A DNA stretch of 38,191 nucleotides from a virus (IMGVR_UViG_3300025308_000346:1-38191); one strand, 5' to 3'. Shown: positions 15,614 to 24,021, counted from the stretch's first letter. The notes: a model not told the origin generated them from the letters alone. A program made the numbers and translations.

Positions 15614-16101
15614 GGCGTCACTACCGATTCTGTATCGCCGTCAACGGACCACTGCACTTCGCGCGGTACAAACGACGGCAAAGCGATATCGGACGGCTCG
15701 CCGACATCCAGCTCGTGCACCCACTCCACCAGCCAGACTAGGTAGCCATCCAGCTCGGCATGGTGAAAACCATCCGGCCCGATCTGGCGAAGTTTGGCGG
15801 GCGTCACCGGTTGGTCGAAAGTCGTGGCCGCGTGTACCTGCGCCGCCACGCGCGTGGCAAGCTGCCGCACAGCCAGCTCGGCCTTGGCCGCAGTCGGATC
15901 ACACACCACCCGGGCCTGCATGATGGCGACCAGTGCCAGCTCGCCGGTACCGGGGTCGGTGCCTGGCTCAAATTCAGCCAGCTCCAGCACCAGCAATGGC
16001 AGGCTGACGCGCTCGCCCAGCTCCGGGTAAAACTGAACATCCACTTCTGGCAGGGCTGCAGCCAACCTTTGTTCGATGGCGTCGTGTAGTGCTTCAATCA
16101 T
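15610..16101 (-). CDS. Probable tail terminator/completion protein
   Basis: 163 residues, MIEALHDAIEQRLAAALPEV, then DVQFYPELGERVSLPLLVLE and a strand-rich C-terminus. This resembles the lambda U / Mu gp37-type tail terminators (helix, then 'Y..LGE....P.L.LEL..'), which cap the tube and join it to the head. It lies where lambda U or P2 R would be, between the Z-like gene and V, and overlaps V by 4 bases. Family assignment is by context more than by motif. Confidence 0.65.
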   Translation of the reverse strand: MIEALHDAIEQRLAAALPEVDVQFYPELGERVSLPLLVLELAEFEPGTDPGTGELALVAIMQARVVCDPTAAKAELAVRQLATRVAAQVHAATTFDQPVTPAKLRQIGPDGFHHAELDGYLVWLVEWVHELDVGEPSDIALPSFVPREVQWSVDGDTESVVTP

Positions 16102-16111
16102 CAGAGGTGTC

Positions 16112-16645
16112 CTATTTCGTCAGCTTGCTGACTTCCCAACGCAGCTCCTGCTCCAAGATCTCGAACAGCCGAGCCTGCGCACGGGCAGCGACGGAGCGGA
16201 AGGCACGCTCGCCAGCCTCGTCCCACTCAAACCGTACCTGCTCGTAAGGCGTACGCGCGCGGCCAACCCGGCGGAACACACCGCCATCGTTCGGACTGCC
16301 GCGTTTGCTGCGATACAGCCACGCGCCGTCAAAGCGGTGCCGACCGACCGTGACGCCACGCCGGGTCTGGCGAGCCTTGCCGAGGCGGGCGGCCTCGATC
16401 GCGTTGATACCCAGCCAGACCTTGCCCTCCTTCGCCGAGCGCAAGAAGAAGTACAGCCGCTGCTTGAGCACCTTCTGCGGCACCTTGATCTCGCTGGAAA
16501 GTGAACGGGCGACATGGGTTTTAATCCAGTCGCCCGTCTTGCGCAGTGCCCGCCGCCAGGCATTGCTGACCGCCACTTGAGACAGCCCGTTGACCAGCTG
16601 CAGCACGGGGCGGATGTCAATTTCGGCCTTGATCGCAACTGGCAT
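16112..16645 (-). CDS. Z: Minor tail protein Z-like
   Basis: 177 residues, starting MPVAIKAEIDIRPVLQLVNG and containing SNAWRRALRKTGDWIKTHVA, VSKLTK at the end, and a basic middle (KARQTRRGVTVGRHRFDGAW). This fits the lambda Z (Minor_tail_Z) family, which acts at the head-proximal end of the tail during joining. The start at 16645 has GGAGAGAGC just upstream; the longer frame upstream overlaps the head-tail joining gene and is out of frame with it. Confidence 0.8.
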   Translation of the reverse strand: MPVAIKAEIDIRPVLQLVNGLSQVAVSNAWRRALRKTGDWIKTHVARSLSSEIKVPQKVLKQRLYFFLRSAKEGKVWLGINAIEAARLGKARQTRRGVTVGRHRFDGAWLYRSKRGSPNDGGVFRRVGRARTPYEQVRFEWDEAGERAFRSVAARAQARLFEILEQELRWEVSKLTK

Positions 16646-16656
16646 GCTCTCTCCTG

Positions 16657-16950
16657 CTATTTGGCCCGCAGCACAAGCGTGCTGCGGCCGGTACCGTCCG
16701 GCTCGACGCTGACGACGACGTAGTCGCCCTGCCCTGTCACCTGCACCTCGGCGCTCTTGCCCACCCCGACGGCATCGGCATCCTGCACCACCAGGTGAGG
16801 TTCGCGGATGCTGGTATTGAGCTTGCCCAGTGCCGGCTGCAACCACGGTGCGTAGAACATGCCGGAGACCGGCTTGCCCTGCACCGTGGCGGCATCGCCC
16901 AGAACGTCGAACACCGTAGCGTCGATGTCGGCCATCAGGTCACGGAACAT
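16657..16950 (-). CDS. Head-tail joining protein (lambda FII-like)
   Basis: 97 residues: MFRDLMADIDATVFDVLGDA, KPVSGMFYAPW, then a strand-rich half with DYVVVSVEPDGTGRSTLVLR. Size and position right after the major capsid gene fit the Phage_attach (FII) family, which completes the connector. Starts one base after the capsid stop. Confidence 0.75.
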   Translation of the reverse strand: MFRDLMADIDATVFDVLGDAATVQGKPVSGMFYAPWLQPALGKLNTSIREPHLVVQDADAVGVGKSAEVQVTGQGDYVVVSVEPDGTGRSTLVLRAK

Positions 16951-16951
16951 G

Positions 16952-17956
16952 TCAGGCTGCTTTCATTTTCAGGCGGATTACGGCTGCCGGGCGGGTGTTC
17001 AGGTTCAGTACGTTGGACTGGGACAGCATGTCCACGCCCTTGCCGTGCCTCAGCAGCTCCAGCGAGGTGTAATACGGCAGGCCCATGGTGCCAACGGAAT
17101 CGACATGGTCAGCCGGCGCGAAACGGGTAATGAACATGTCCGGTACGCCCTCCGGTACCACGTACGCCAGGTCCGGATCGATGAAGGCGATGGTGCCGAC
17201 CTTGCCGGTATAACGCTCCCACACCATGCCACCAAACTCGATGGTGTCACGCGGATCGCCGCGCAAGGCCGCAGCCTGCGGACCGTATTTGAAGGTTTCT
17301 TCCAGGTACTTGTTGGCCACCAGCGCAGCCCAGATGTTCTTACCGCAGAACACGCGCACGCCGGTGCTGGATGCCGAACCCAGCGCCTCTTCGACGGCTT
17401 CCACTACTTTCAGGCACTGGCCACGCAGATTCGGACCTGTCGCGCTCAGATCAATCTCGATCTCGTCCTGCTCGATCTGGAAGTGATGGTAGATATCCAG
17501 CAGTACACGCTGGCCGTCGGCATCCATCACCAAGCCCTTGACGGCACCGATGCGGTGATACTCGGTAGTGGCATCCAGCTGGCGCTTGTGCTTGTTCAGT
17601 CGCTTCGACACAACTGCCTGCACCGTTTCAACCTCGGTTTCACTGCCGAAAGCGCGCAGGTTGGTCACTTCGTCGGCGCGGATGACACTCTGTTGCGGCA
17701 GATGGATGGTGCTGAAGTTCAGCAGGCTGCGCTTGTCACCCCCGACCTGTTGGCCGGAGCCGCCGCGCTCACCGGCCGCCACCAGCGACAGGGTATTGCC
17801 CTCTTTCTCGATCTCCACCGTGGTGGTGGTAATCCCTTCTTCTTCGAACAGCCCCAGCGCGGCCAGGCGGCCCGGGGTCTGGGGGCCTTCGTTGATCGCG
17901 GCAGTCAGCGTCGACAGCGAAAAGGCGTCATCTTCAAAAATGGCAAGGGTAGGCAT
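16952..17956 (-). CDS. E: Major capsid protein E (lambda gpE family)
   Basis: 334 residues of the Phage_cap_E family with the HK97 fold: FEDDAFSLSTLTAAINEGPQ at 7-26, LGLFEEEGITTTTVEIEKEG, a middle ..RVFCGKNIWAALVANKYLEETFKYG.., and the C-terminal FAPADHVDSVGTMGLPYYTS. Forms the icosahedral shell with the decoration protein encoded just upstream. A hairpin lies in the 70-base gap before this gene and could set the ratio of the two proteins. Confidence 0.95.
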   Translation of the reverse strand: MPTLAIFEDDAFSLSTLTAAINEGPQTPGRLAALGLFEEEGITTTTVEIEKEGNTLSLVAAGERGGSGQQVGGDKRSLLNFSTIHLPQQSVIRADEVTNLRAFGSETEVETVQAVVSKRLNKHKRQLDATTEYHRIGAVKGLVMDADGQRVLLDIYHHFQIEQDEIEIDLSATGPNLRGQCLKVVEAVEEALGSASSTGVRVFCGKNIWAALVANKYLEETFKYGPQAAALRGDPRDTIEFGGMVWERYTGKVGTIAFIDPDLAYVVPEGVPDMFITRFAPADHVDSVGTMGLPYYTSLELLRHGKGVDMLSQSNVLNLNTRPAAVIRLKMKAA

Positions 17957-17977
17957 GGTTCAGCTCCTGAAATGCAA

Positions 17978-18005
17978 AAGGCGCCGACCTTGCGGGCAGC
18001 GCCTT
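17978..18005 (-). terminator. Hairpin between decoration and major capsid genes
   Basis: AAGGCGC / GCGCCTT arms with a 14-base loop; on the minus strand it is followed by TTGCATTT. May act as an attenuator or protect the mRNA end. Confidence 0.45.
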
Positions 18006-18026
18006 GAATGATGGGTGGCGGATGGT

Positions 18027-18365
18027 TTAGCGGACGACGATGAACAGACTGCCAAAGTCGAAACGGGCATTCGCATCCAAGCCGGTGAGCAGGTCGCCCT
18101 GCACCTCTGCCAGACGGCCGGTGACGACCACGCGGGTGGACTCAGTGCGGGCTGGCGCCGGCGCATACAGCACGGCAGCCGCGACACCGGCAGTTGCGCT
18201 GGCGTTGTCGTAGGGCACATACAGTTGCTGCACCGAGTCGTAAGCCAGCACCTGGCCGGCGGGCAACGCGGCACCGGCAGCCAGGTCGACGATGTCATTG
18301 CTGATCTGGCCAACGGTGGAAATCAGGTGTTCGCCGGTCCGGCCTGCTTGATGAAGGGTGCTCAT
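18027..18365 (-). CDS. D: Head decoration protein (lambda gpD family)
   Basis: 112 residues of the HDPD family: GRTGEHLISTVGQISNDIVD, ALPAGQVLAYDSVQQLYVPY, GRLAEVQGDLLTGLDANARF. Trimers bind the expanded shell and stabilise it against packaged DNA. The start overlaps the protease stop by 4 bases. Confidence 0.92.
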   Translation of the reverse strand: MSTLHQAGRTGEHLISTVGQISNDIVDLAAGAALPAGQVLAYDSVQQLYVPYDNASATAGVAAAVLYAPAPARTESTRVVVTGRLAEVQGDLLTGLDANARFDFGSLFIVVR

Positions 18366-19543
18366 ACATTACCTCGCTGTGGGTTGGCCGCACGGGCACG
18401 GCGGCTTGCATAAATGTCGCGGGCCGATGGGCCCTTGTTTTTCGGGGTGGACGGATCGTCCGCCGGCGGCAGGTTGTCCAGCTCTTCGCCGGCGCCGGCC
18501 ACCATCTTGTCAAACAGCCGCGCTCGGGCAGATTCCACATCCAGCCCACTGGCGATCAGGCTGTTGGCCAGCTCCGGCAGCTTGGCGGTCTTGCACAGGT
18601 CGCGGATCTCGGTGGCCTGGGCCACTGCGCTGCGGATGGCACTGTCACTTGCCAGGGCGCTGACGGTGATCACACTGTCAACGGCAACGGCCGGCAGCGA
18701 GGCCTCGTTGCACAGACGTGCCGCCAGCTTCGCCATCGCCACCGGGTCTGCCGCGGCGGGTGGCGCCGGATCAGGAGCAGGCGCCGGATCAGGAGCAGGC
18801 GCCGGATCAGGAGCAGGCGCCGGGGCCGGGGCCGGATCTGCGGGCGGTGTAGCGGGCTCGTCCAGCGCCTGCAGCAGGGCTGGCGGCGCGTTCTTCAGCC
18901 GACCCAGACCGGCGCGCAGGTTGGCGCTGGCTTTCAGCGGCACAAGGTCGGTGACTTCGTCCACTAGCCCCAGCGCCAGCGCTTCTTGCGCGGTCAACCA
19001 GGTGGTGTCATCCAGCATTTTGATCAGCTCGTCGGCACTCAGCGCCGGCGCCTTGGCGCGATAGCAGCCGACCAGGTTGTCGCGCACCTTGTCCATCATG
19101 TCGGCGGTGGCGCGCAGGTCCTCGGCCTCGCCCATGGCAAACGTCCACGGGTTGTGGATCATCATCATGCTGTTGGCCGGCATCACCACGCGGTGGGCAC
19201 CAACGGCGATGATGCTGGCGATACTGGCGGCCACGCTGTCGATACGGGCGGTGACGCGGTTACCCAGGCGGCGCAGAGTGTTGTGGATGGCAAGGCCGTC
19301 GAACACGTCGCCACCAAGGCTGCTGATGGCGATCACGATTGGGCGCTGGCCATCGTCGGCGGCCTTCAGGTCACGGATGAAGTCGGCAGCACGAATGCCC
19401 CAGACGCCGATGTCGTCATACAGCTCGACTTCCAGTGACTGATCAGCAGCAAGGTTGGCCGCATTGCTGATGCGGTACCAGCTGCCGCTGGCCGCCGGCG
19501 CGGGTGCCGGGCCGTTGAAAATGCGGGGGGTTGCAGGGTTCAT
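18362..19543 (-). CDS. Head maturation protease, ClpP-like (S14/S49 type), with C-terminal scaffold-like domain
   Basis: 393 residues. The N-terminal ~210 residues are a ClpP-fold prohead protease: VIAISSLGGDVFDGLAIHNT (69-88), IDSVAASIASI with probable nucleophile Ser107, MMMIHNPW with His130, and LGLVDEV with Asp195. A Pro/Ala/Asp linker with perfect 18-bp repeats (about 243-276) then leads to a helical C-terminal part that may act as scaffold, as Nu3 does within lambda C. It removes scaffold before DNA packaging. Overlaps the portal stop (ATGA-type coupling). An internal methionine (VAMAKLAARL) could give a separate scaffold, but no strong ribosome-binding site precedes it. Confidence 0.92.
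   Translation of the reverse strand: MNPATPRIFNGPAPAPAASGSWYRISNAANLAADQSLEVELYDDIGVWGIRAADFIRDLKAADDGQRPIVIAISSLGGDVFDGLAIHNTLRRLGNRVTARIDSVAASIASIIAVGAHRVVMPANSMMMIHNPWTFAMGEAEDLRATADMMDKVRDNLVGCYRAKAPALSADELIKMLDDTTWLTAQEALALGLVDEVTDLVPLKASANLRAGLGRLKNAPPALLQALDEPATPPADPAPAPAPAPDPAPAPDPAPAPDPAPPAAADPVAMAKLAARLCNEASLPAVAVDSVITVSALASDSAIRSAVAQATEIRDLCKTAKLPELANSLIASGLDVESARARLFDKMVAGAGEELDNLPPADDPSTPKNKGPSARDIYASRRARAANPQRGNV
18762..18815. repeat. Three perfect tandem copies of an 18-bp unit in the protease linker
   Basis: The unit ggcgccggatcaggagca is repeated three times without mismatch and followed by degenerate copies. On the minus strand it encodes Ala-Pro-Asp-Pro-Ala-Pro steps of the linker. 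Copy number is likely to vary by slippage without loss of frame. Confidence 0.95.
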
Positions 19544-21033
19544 GGTTGTTCCTTTTTTGCGTCGTCATCACGATCATCGACGATGATTTCGCCCTGGTCG
19601 TCACGCTGGCGCGGGTCGGAGTCGTAGGCCAGCCCCAGCCCGTCGGCGCGGGCGTTATCGGCGGCGTTTTCGGTGTCGATCGTTTCGGCATCGGCGCCAC
19701 GCTTGAGCGCGACTTCGCTGCGGCTGGTGAAGCCGCTGCGCACTGCCAGGCGATCCGCCTGCACGTCCTGCACCGGATGGATATACGCCCAGCCCTGCGG
19801 AACCCAGCGCGCGCGCTGGAACGGTCGAGGGTTGGCCGCATAGCCTGGCAGGCTGATGGCGCCGGAAAGCACCGCCATATTCAGCACCGCACGCCATACC
19901 GGCTTGCACAGCTGGTGCACAAAGATGGCGTGCTGGCGCTGCTCTACGCGGCGGCGGAACTCGTTCAGGATGACGCGGATCACGCGGTCGCTGATGTTGC
20001 GCAGGTCGCCGGTCAGCAGCTCGTACGGCAGACCCATGCCGGCGGCGATGGCCGCCAGCTGCTGCCGCATGAAGTCCTGATAGTTGTTGCCGGCATCAGG
20101 CGGGTCGCTGAACTCGACTTCCTCGCCCGGTGCCAGCTCCTGCATGGTCCCCGGCTCCAGCCCGACCAGCGGTGCGAAGTCGGCGACAACCTGCTGCCCC
20201 GGCTCGCCGGGGAATGCGGCGTCTTCGCTCGGTTTGCGGATGAAGCCGGCAAACAGGTTGGCGACTTCTTGCCGGAACAGCACCGCATCATCGAACTCGT
20301 CCAGCGTCTTGAGGCGCAGCAGCACGGTGGCCAGCATCGGCACGCCGCGCAGCTGGCCGGGGCGGGTCGGCTCGTACACATGCAGCACCTGTTCTGCCGG
20401 CACCCGCACCAGGCTGTTGTAGGAGCCTTCCCCAGCACGCTCACCGGGGTGGCTCTTGTACATCCAATAGGCGACACGCTTGCCGATGGCGTCGAACTCG
20501 ATGCCCTGGCGGATGCGGTTGCCGTTCGGCGCGGTACCGGTCTTGTCGTGAGGCACGAACTCCGGCTCCAGCAGCTGGATCTGCAGCGGCACGGCCAGGC
20601 CGTCTTCCAGTCGGCGCGGCCGCAGCCGGACGAAACACTCGCCGCTTTCAAACAGGCCTTGCGCGACCAGTGCCTGCTGGCCGTAGAAATTCAGCACGCC
20701 ATCCGCATCGGACTCCTCGCACCAGTCGTCCCATACCTCCTGCAGCATTTGCCGGATGTCGGCATCCGGGTGACGCGGTTTGGGGGCGATGCCGGTACCG
20801 ATATGGTTGGAGACCTGCGTGTCCAGCGCCTTGAAGGCATACGGGTCATTGCGTGCAGCGTGGCGGCTACGGTTGCGCAGGGTTTGCAGGCCGCTGCCGG
20901 TGGTGCTGACCGGCCCACTACTGCCGGGCTGCCAGTTGTTGGCACGCCGTCCCTGCCCCGCGCCCTCGTAGCTGTTCTTCAGCCGGGTCGGCATCAGAAA
21001 GCCGCGGCCACGCAGTGTCGGGAAAGCGCTCAT
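19540..21033 (-). CDS. B: Portal protein, lambda type
   Basis: 497 residues of the Phage_portal_2 (lambda gpB) family: YEGAGQGRRANNW near 22, ARNDPYAFKALDTQVSNHIG (60-79), IGTGIAPKPRHPD, FVRLRPRRL, PAEQVLHVYEPTRPGQLRGV and DFMRQQLAAIAAGMGLPYEL. Twelve copies form the ring through which DNA enters and leaves. The Asp/Glu-rich tail (IIVDDRDDDAK) is typical. It overlaps gpW upstream and the protease downstream. Confidence 0.95.
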   Translation of the reverse strand: MSAFPTLRGRGFLMPTRLKNSYEGAGQGRRANNWQPGSSGPVSTTGSGLQTLRNRSRHAARNDPYAFKALDTQVSNHIGTGIAPKPRHPDADIRQMLQEVWDDWCEESDADGVLNFYGQQALVAQGLFESGECFVRLRPRRLEDGLAVPLQIQLLEPEFVPHDKTGTAPNGNRIRQGIEFDAIGKRVAYWMYKSHPGERAGEGSYNSLVRVPAEQVLHVYEPTRPGQLRGVPMLATVLLRLKTLDEFDDAVLFRQEVANLFAGFIRKPSEDAAFPGEPGQQVVADFAPLVGLEPGTMQELAPGEEVEFSDPPDAGNNYQDFMRQQLAAIAAGMGLPYELLTGDLRNISDRVIRVILNEFRRRVEQRQHAIFVHQLCKPVWRAVLNMAVLSGAISLPGYAANPRPFQRARWVPQGWAYIHPVQDVQADRLAVRSGFTSRSEVALKRGADAETIDTENAADNARADGLGLAYDSDPRQRDDQGEIIVDDRDDDAKKEQP

Positions 21034-21242
21034 CGAATCCCCTTTCCTGCGTGGTACAGCCGGTGGCTGCGATTGCGTGGCTGGCCGTTCTGTTGCGCCA
21101 GATCGCGCTTGATGGTGTTGCGCAGCTCGATCAGCTCCGTGACGCTGCGGTACTCGACGCGCCGGTCAGCGTATTGCACGACACGTTCGCCCCGCGCCAG
21201 GGCTTTTTCGATCGCGTCCAGCTGGGTTTGAGTGAATGCCAT
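21030..21242 (-). CDS. W: Head-tail joining protein gpW (lambda type)
   Basis: 70 residues of the gpW family: MAFTQTQLDAIEKALARGER, VEYRSVTELIELRNTIKRDL. Small helix-hairpin-helix protein that joins head and tail after packaging. It lies between TerL and portal exactly as in lambda and overlaps the portal start. Confidence 0.92.
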   Translation of the reverse strand: MAFTQTQLDAIEKALARGERVVQYADRRVEYRSVTELIELRNTIKRDLAQQNGQPRNRSHRLYHAGKGIR

Positions 21243-21243
21243 G

Positions 21244-23193
21244 TCATCGCCGTTTCAGGTATCCCGACTGCGCACGACGGCGCTGTGGGGCGGATAAAGC
21301 AGAAGACCCCGCTTTGGGGGCGGGGTTTTTTGCGGTTGCAGGGTTGGTCACAGTGGGCGGCGCCTGATCAAACAGGCCGGTCTGCGCGTACTTGATCTTG
21401 AGCCGTTCCCAGTCTGCCGCCTGATAGCGATGCAGGCCCAGGTAGTGCGCCATAGCCAGGTTGTAAACGTTCAAGTCCAGCACCTCGTTGCGCTCGGACT
21501 TCGGCTTGACCCAGTCAGTCACGGCACGGCCTTTGACGTAGCGGATCAGCTTGCGCTCGGCGGTAAGCTGATCGAAGTGCTCGGCCGGCAGGTCTTTGCT
21601 GAAGTGCTGCGCTCCCGGGCCTTCCAGTAGCTTGAAGCGGTTGTAGAGCCAGTCCTTGGCAGTATCGGTGCCGATCAGCCACAGTTCGCAACCGCCCTTC
21701 TCGGTAGTGCCGCGCCATGTGACATCGACCTTACTCGGCCGCTGAGGCAGCACCGGCTTGCCGCGCTTGGATTCCCCCTTGATCGCCAGAATATGACGCC
21801 AGCGACGCAGGCGGCAGAACTGGTAGACCTCTTGCGTATGGTTACCGCCCGAGTCCACTGCGCCGGCCGCGATGGTCATGCGGCGGCCAGACGGGTGGAT
21901 GAACTCGGCCTTCAGCTCTTCGTCCAGTGTGTCCCAGGTGCGCTGCTCGGCAGGGTCGCCCATGATCACGCGGTGGTCGATGGTCCAGCTTTCCAGCCCT
22001 TCGCCCCAGCCCTTGATCAGCAGCTCCAGGCGGTTCGCCTGGGTATCGACCGCTGCCGTCAGCATCAGCACGCCCGCCGGGATCGTACGCAGGGCGTAAT
22101 CCTCAACGCGAGCGAGCAGATCGGCACCGCGGGTGCGCTCCTGGGCGTTGTCCCACACTCTGGACAGCCGGGTGTTGTAGAACACCTGCATCGGCTCCGG
22201 ATCACCCTTCTGCAAGGAGACTTCGGCTTTCTCGTGCTGTTTCAGCAGCGCGGCCCACGATACCCAGCCCAGCGGCATGTACAGCGCCGAAATGTGGTAC
22301 GACTCGGTTTCGCCATCGCCCTCGGCCGTTGCTCGCCAGTCATCGCTGGCCAGCATGGTGCTCTTGTGGTGCTCCTCGATGCAGCAGCCGTTCTCGATGC
22401 AGACATAGTGTGCGGCAGTGCGATCCGCATTCCATTTCAGCTGCTCGAACTCCAGCGTCTGGCTTTCGCCGCAATGCGGGCATGGCACGTAGTAACGCTG
22501 CTGGTTGCCTTCCTTGTACAGTTCGGCAATCCGGCTGGCACCGTCGACCGTCGGCGAGCTGGAGTAGTAAATCTTGGCGTTGCGGCCAAAGGTGGAGGTT
22601 CGCGCTTCAGCCAGCACAACCGGATCGCCCTCGTTATTGACGTTGCGATCCCATCGATCGATCTCGTCGCCGTACAGGTAGCGTGCGGACACCTCAGCCA
22701 GGTTGGCCGCAGCACCAGCCGTAGTGATCATCAGCGTACCGCCGGTGAATTCCTTGGTGTCGATCGTGTTGCGGCTATCACGGCTGCGCGGTGCCGCAAC
22801 GCGGTCGCGTAACGCAGGGATAGCATCCAGATTTTTACCAATGCGTCCGGACAGGCGTTTGGCCAGATTAAGCGAAGGCTCCAGCGCCAGGATGTTACTC
22901 GGTGCCATATGAATCAACGCACAGATCCAGTTCAGGAAAACTTGCGTCTTCAGCATCTGCGAGGCCCCCATCACCACTACACGGCGGCAGGGGTGCTCCG
23001 GCGACAATGCCCGCATCACGCCGCGCGCATAGGGCGTGCGGTCAGTCTGGTACTTGCCCGGCTCCGCTGCACCTGCGTCGGCAGGAATGCGCTGATGCTC
23101 ATCGGCCCACTGATCAATCCAAAGCGCAGGATCAGGACGCAAACCAGAAACAAAACCCTTCACATACGCGACAAAGCCGCTTGCATATTTCAT
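21244..23193 (-). CDS. A: Terminase large subunit (GpA family)
   Basis: 649 residues. The packaging ATPase domain shows the variant Walker A VVVMGASQMLKTQVF (Gly76...Lys82) and Walker B YLYGDEIDRW (Asp176, Glu177), both usual for the GpA family. The nuclease half carries AAVDTQANRLELLIKGWGEG, with an acidic residue of the RNase H-like site, and AVDSGGNHTQEVYQF. It translocates DNA into the prohead and cuts at cos. It starts with a 4-base overlap with TerS. An intrinsic terminator on the opposite strand lies within its 3' end (21306-21331). Confidence 0.95.
   Translation of the reverse strand: MKYASGFVAYVKGFVSGLRPDPALWIDQWADEHQRIPADAGAAEPGKYQTDRTPYARGVMRALSPEHPCRRVVVMGASQMLKTQVFLNWICALIHMAPSNILALEPSLNLAKRLSGRIGKNLDAIPALRDRVAAPRSRDSRNTIDTKEFTGGTLMITTAGAAANLAEVSARYLYGDEIDRWDRNVNNEGDPVVLAEARTSTFGRNAKIYYSSSPTVDGASRIAELYKEGNQQRYYVPCPHCGESQTLEFEQLKWNADRTAAHYVCIENGCCIEEHHKSTMLASDDWRATAEGDGETESYHISALYMPLGWVSWAALLKQHEKAEVSLQKGDPEPMQVFYNTRLSRVWDNAQERTRGADLLARVEDYALRTIPAGVLMLTAAVDTQANRLELLIKGWGEGLESWTIDHRVIMGDPAEQRTWDTLDEELKAEFIHPSGRRMTIAAGAVDSGGNHTQEVYQFCRLRRWRHILAIKGESKRGKPVLPQRPSKVDVTWRGTTEKGGCELWLIGTDTAKDWLYNRFKLLEGPGAQHFSKDLPAEHFDQLTAERKLIRYVKGRAVTDWVKPKSERNEVLDLNVYNLAMAHYLGLHRYQAADWERLKIKYAQTGLFDQAPPTVTNPATAKNPAPKAGSSALSAPQRRRAQSGYLKRR
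21306..21331 (+). terminator. Intrinsic terminator on the plus strand, inside the 3' end of terL
   Basis: Plus-strand ACCCCGC-TTTGGGG-GCGGGGT followed by an unbroken T-run. It would stop transcripts antisense to the late operon; no plus-strand gene ends here. Confidence 0.55.
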
Positions 23194-23759
23194 TCTGTCA
23201 TCGCCTTGTTCAGGTCATCTTCGCCCAGCTTGGTGACATCCTCCAGCATCTTGCGCAGGCGGTCGCTCAGCTCGCGTTCCAGCTTCCAGGGGTCGGAGAT
23301 CGCAGCCAGATCGGACGATATCTGCTTGGGCAAGCCCATCACCGAATCCCGCAGCAGCCTGGCGTAGCGGTATGTGGCCTCTTCGACTGCCTGTCGCTCA
23401 ACCGTATTGCCGCAGACCTTGTCATATTCAGCCTGTGCCAGGAGCGCTAGGTATTTCTCGCGACTAGCCTTGTGCGTGTAGTAGTCGGAACTGCCGCCCT
23501 GCGACTCGGCTGTGTCCGGTGCATCCGCAGTCACCTGGCTGCGGACATCACGCTGCGTGCGGGTGTCGACATGCCGCTGGCGAACACCTTCTTTCGATGG
23601 GTCGGCGGTCTTGCCGAGTTTGGCCAGCGTTGCGTCAACATCGACTGACTTGCCATCCGGCGACATGATCAGCCGCCCCTGTGATCCCAGCTTGGTCACA
23701 TAGCTGGGCGACCAACCCTGCGAATCCGCAAAGGCCTTTCTGCTCAAATATGTGCGCAT
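23190..23759 (-). CDS. Terminase small subunit (Nu1-like)
   Basis: 189 residues. The N-terminal ~55 residues form a winged-helix/HTH (YLSRKAFADSQGWSPSYVTK, LGSQGRLIMSPDGKSVDVDA), as in lambda Nu1. A linker (ADPSKEGVRQRHVDTRTQRD) and a helical C-terminal region that should contact TerL (residues ~90-189) follow. It recognises the packaging site. The 50 bases directly upstream carry TTTCAC iterons that may be its binding sites. First gene of the late operon. Confidence 0.85.
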   Translation of the reverse strand: MRTYLSRKAFADSQGWSPSYVTKLGSQGRLIMSPDGKSVDVDATLAKLGKTADPSKEGVRQRHVDTRTQRDVRSQVTADAPDTAESQGGSSDYYTHKASREKYLALLAQAEYDKVCGNTVERQAVEEATYRYARLLRDSVMGLPKQISSDLAAISDPWKLERELSDRLRKMLEDVTKLGEDDLNKAMTE

Positions 23760-23761
23760 GG

Positions 23762-23813
23762 TTTCACCATCATTTCACTAGATTTCACCGTGGGTGAATT
23801 TCACTAACTTCAC
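23762..23813. repeat. TTTCAC iterons upstream of terS, candidate cosB or operator
   Basis: TTTCAC occurs at 23762, 23773, 23783 and 23799, with CTTCAC at 23808. Spacing is 11, 10, 16 and 9 bases, close to one helical turn. A perfect inverted repeat TTCACC-GTG-GGTGAA spans 23784-23798. In lambda the small-terminase sites lie just upstream of Nu1, so binding by TerS is a reasonable guess. Confidence 0.6.
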
Positions 23814-23912
23814 AGCGCAGCCACTAAAAAAGAATCGCGAGTCTCCAGCCTCGTACCGGGCGCAGAATCGCTAGGGTCCCCGTCTCTCCCAGGTCGGCAG
23901 CACAAAAAGACA

Positions 23913-23939
23913 GCGCCCCGATCAACAGACCGGGGGCGC
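23913..23939 (-). terminator. GC-rich hairpin with T-run, second of two in the leader
   Basis: GCGCCCC / GGGGCGC arms around a 13-base loop; on the minus strand the stem is followed by TGTCTTTTTG. It lies in the untranslated leader before terS and may be a late-leader terminator. The GC block GGGGGCGCCGAAAGCAC beside it is also a possible cos region. Confidence 0.5.
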
Positions 23940-23988
23940 CGAAAGCACAACACAGAGGAGAAACGACCACGCAAACACCGCAAAAACG

Positions 23989-24012
23989 CAAAAAGCCCGC
24001 TTTCGCGGGCTC
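23989..24012 (-). terminator. Intrinsic terminator downstream of the Q-like gene
   Basis: Minus-strand GCCCGC-GAAA-GCGGGC followed by TTTTTGCGTTTTT. It ends early transcription or is the tR'-like site that an antiterminator must override. The rest of 23760-24069 holds no supported gene. Confidence 0.75.
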
Positions 24013-24021
24013 TTGACGGAA

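Noticed and set aside
19531-21231. Plus-strand ORF of 566 codons opposite portal
   Set aside because: Shadow of the portal and gpW genes.
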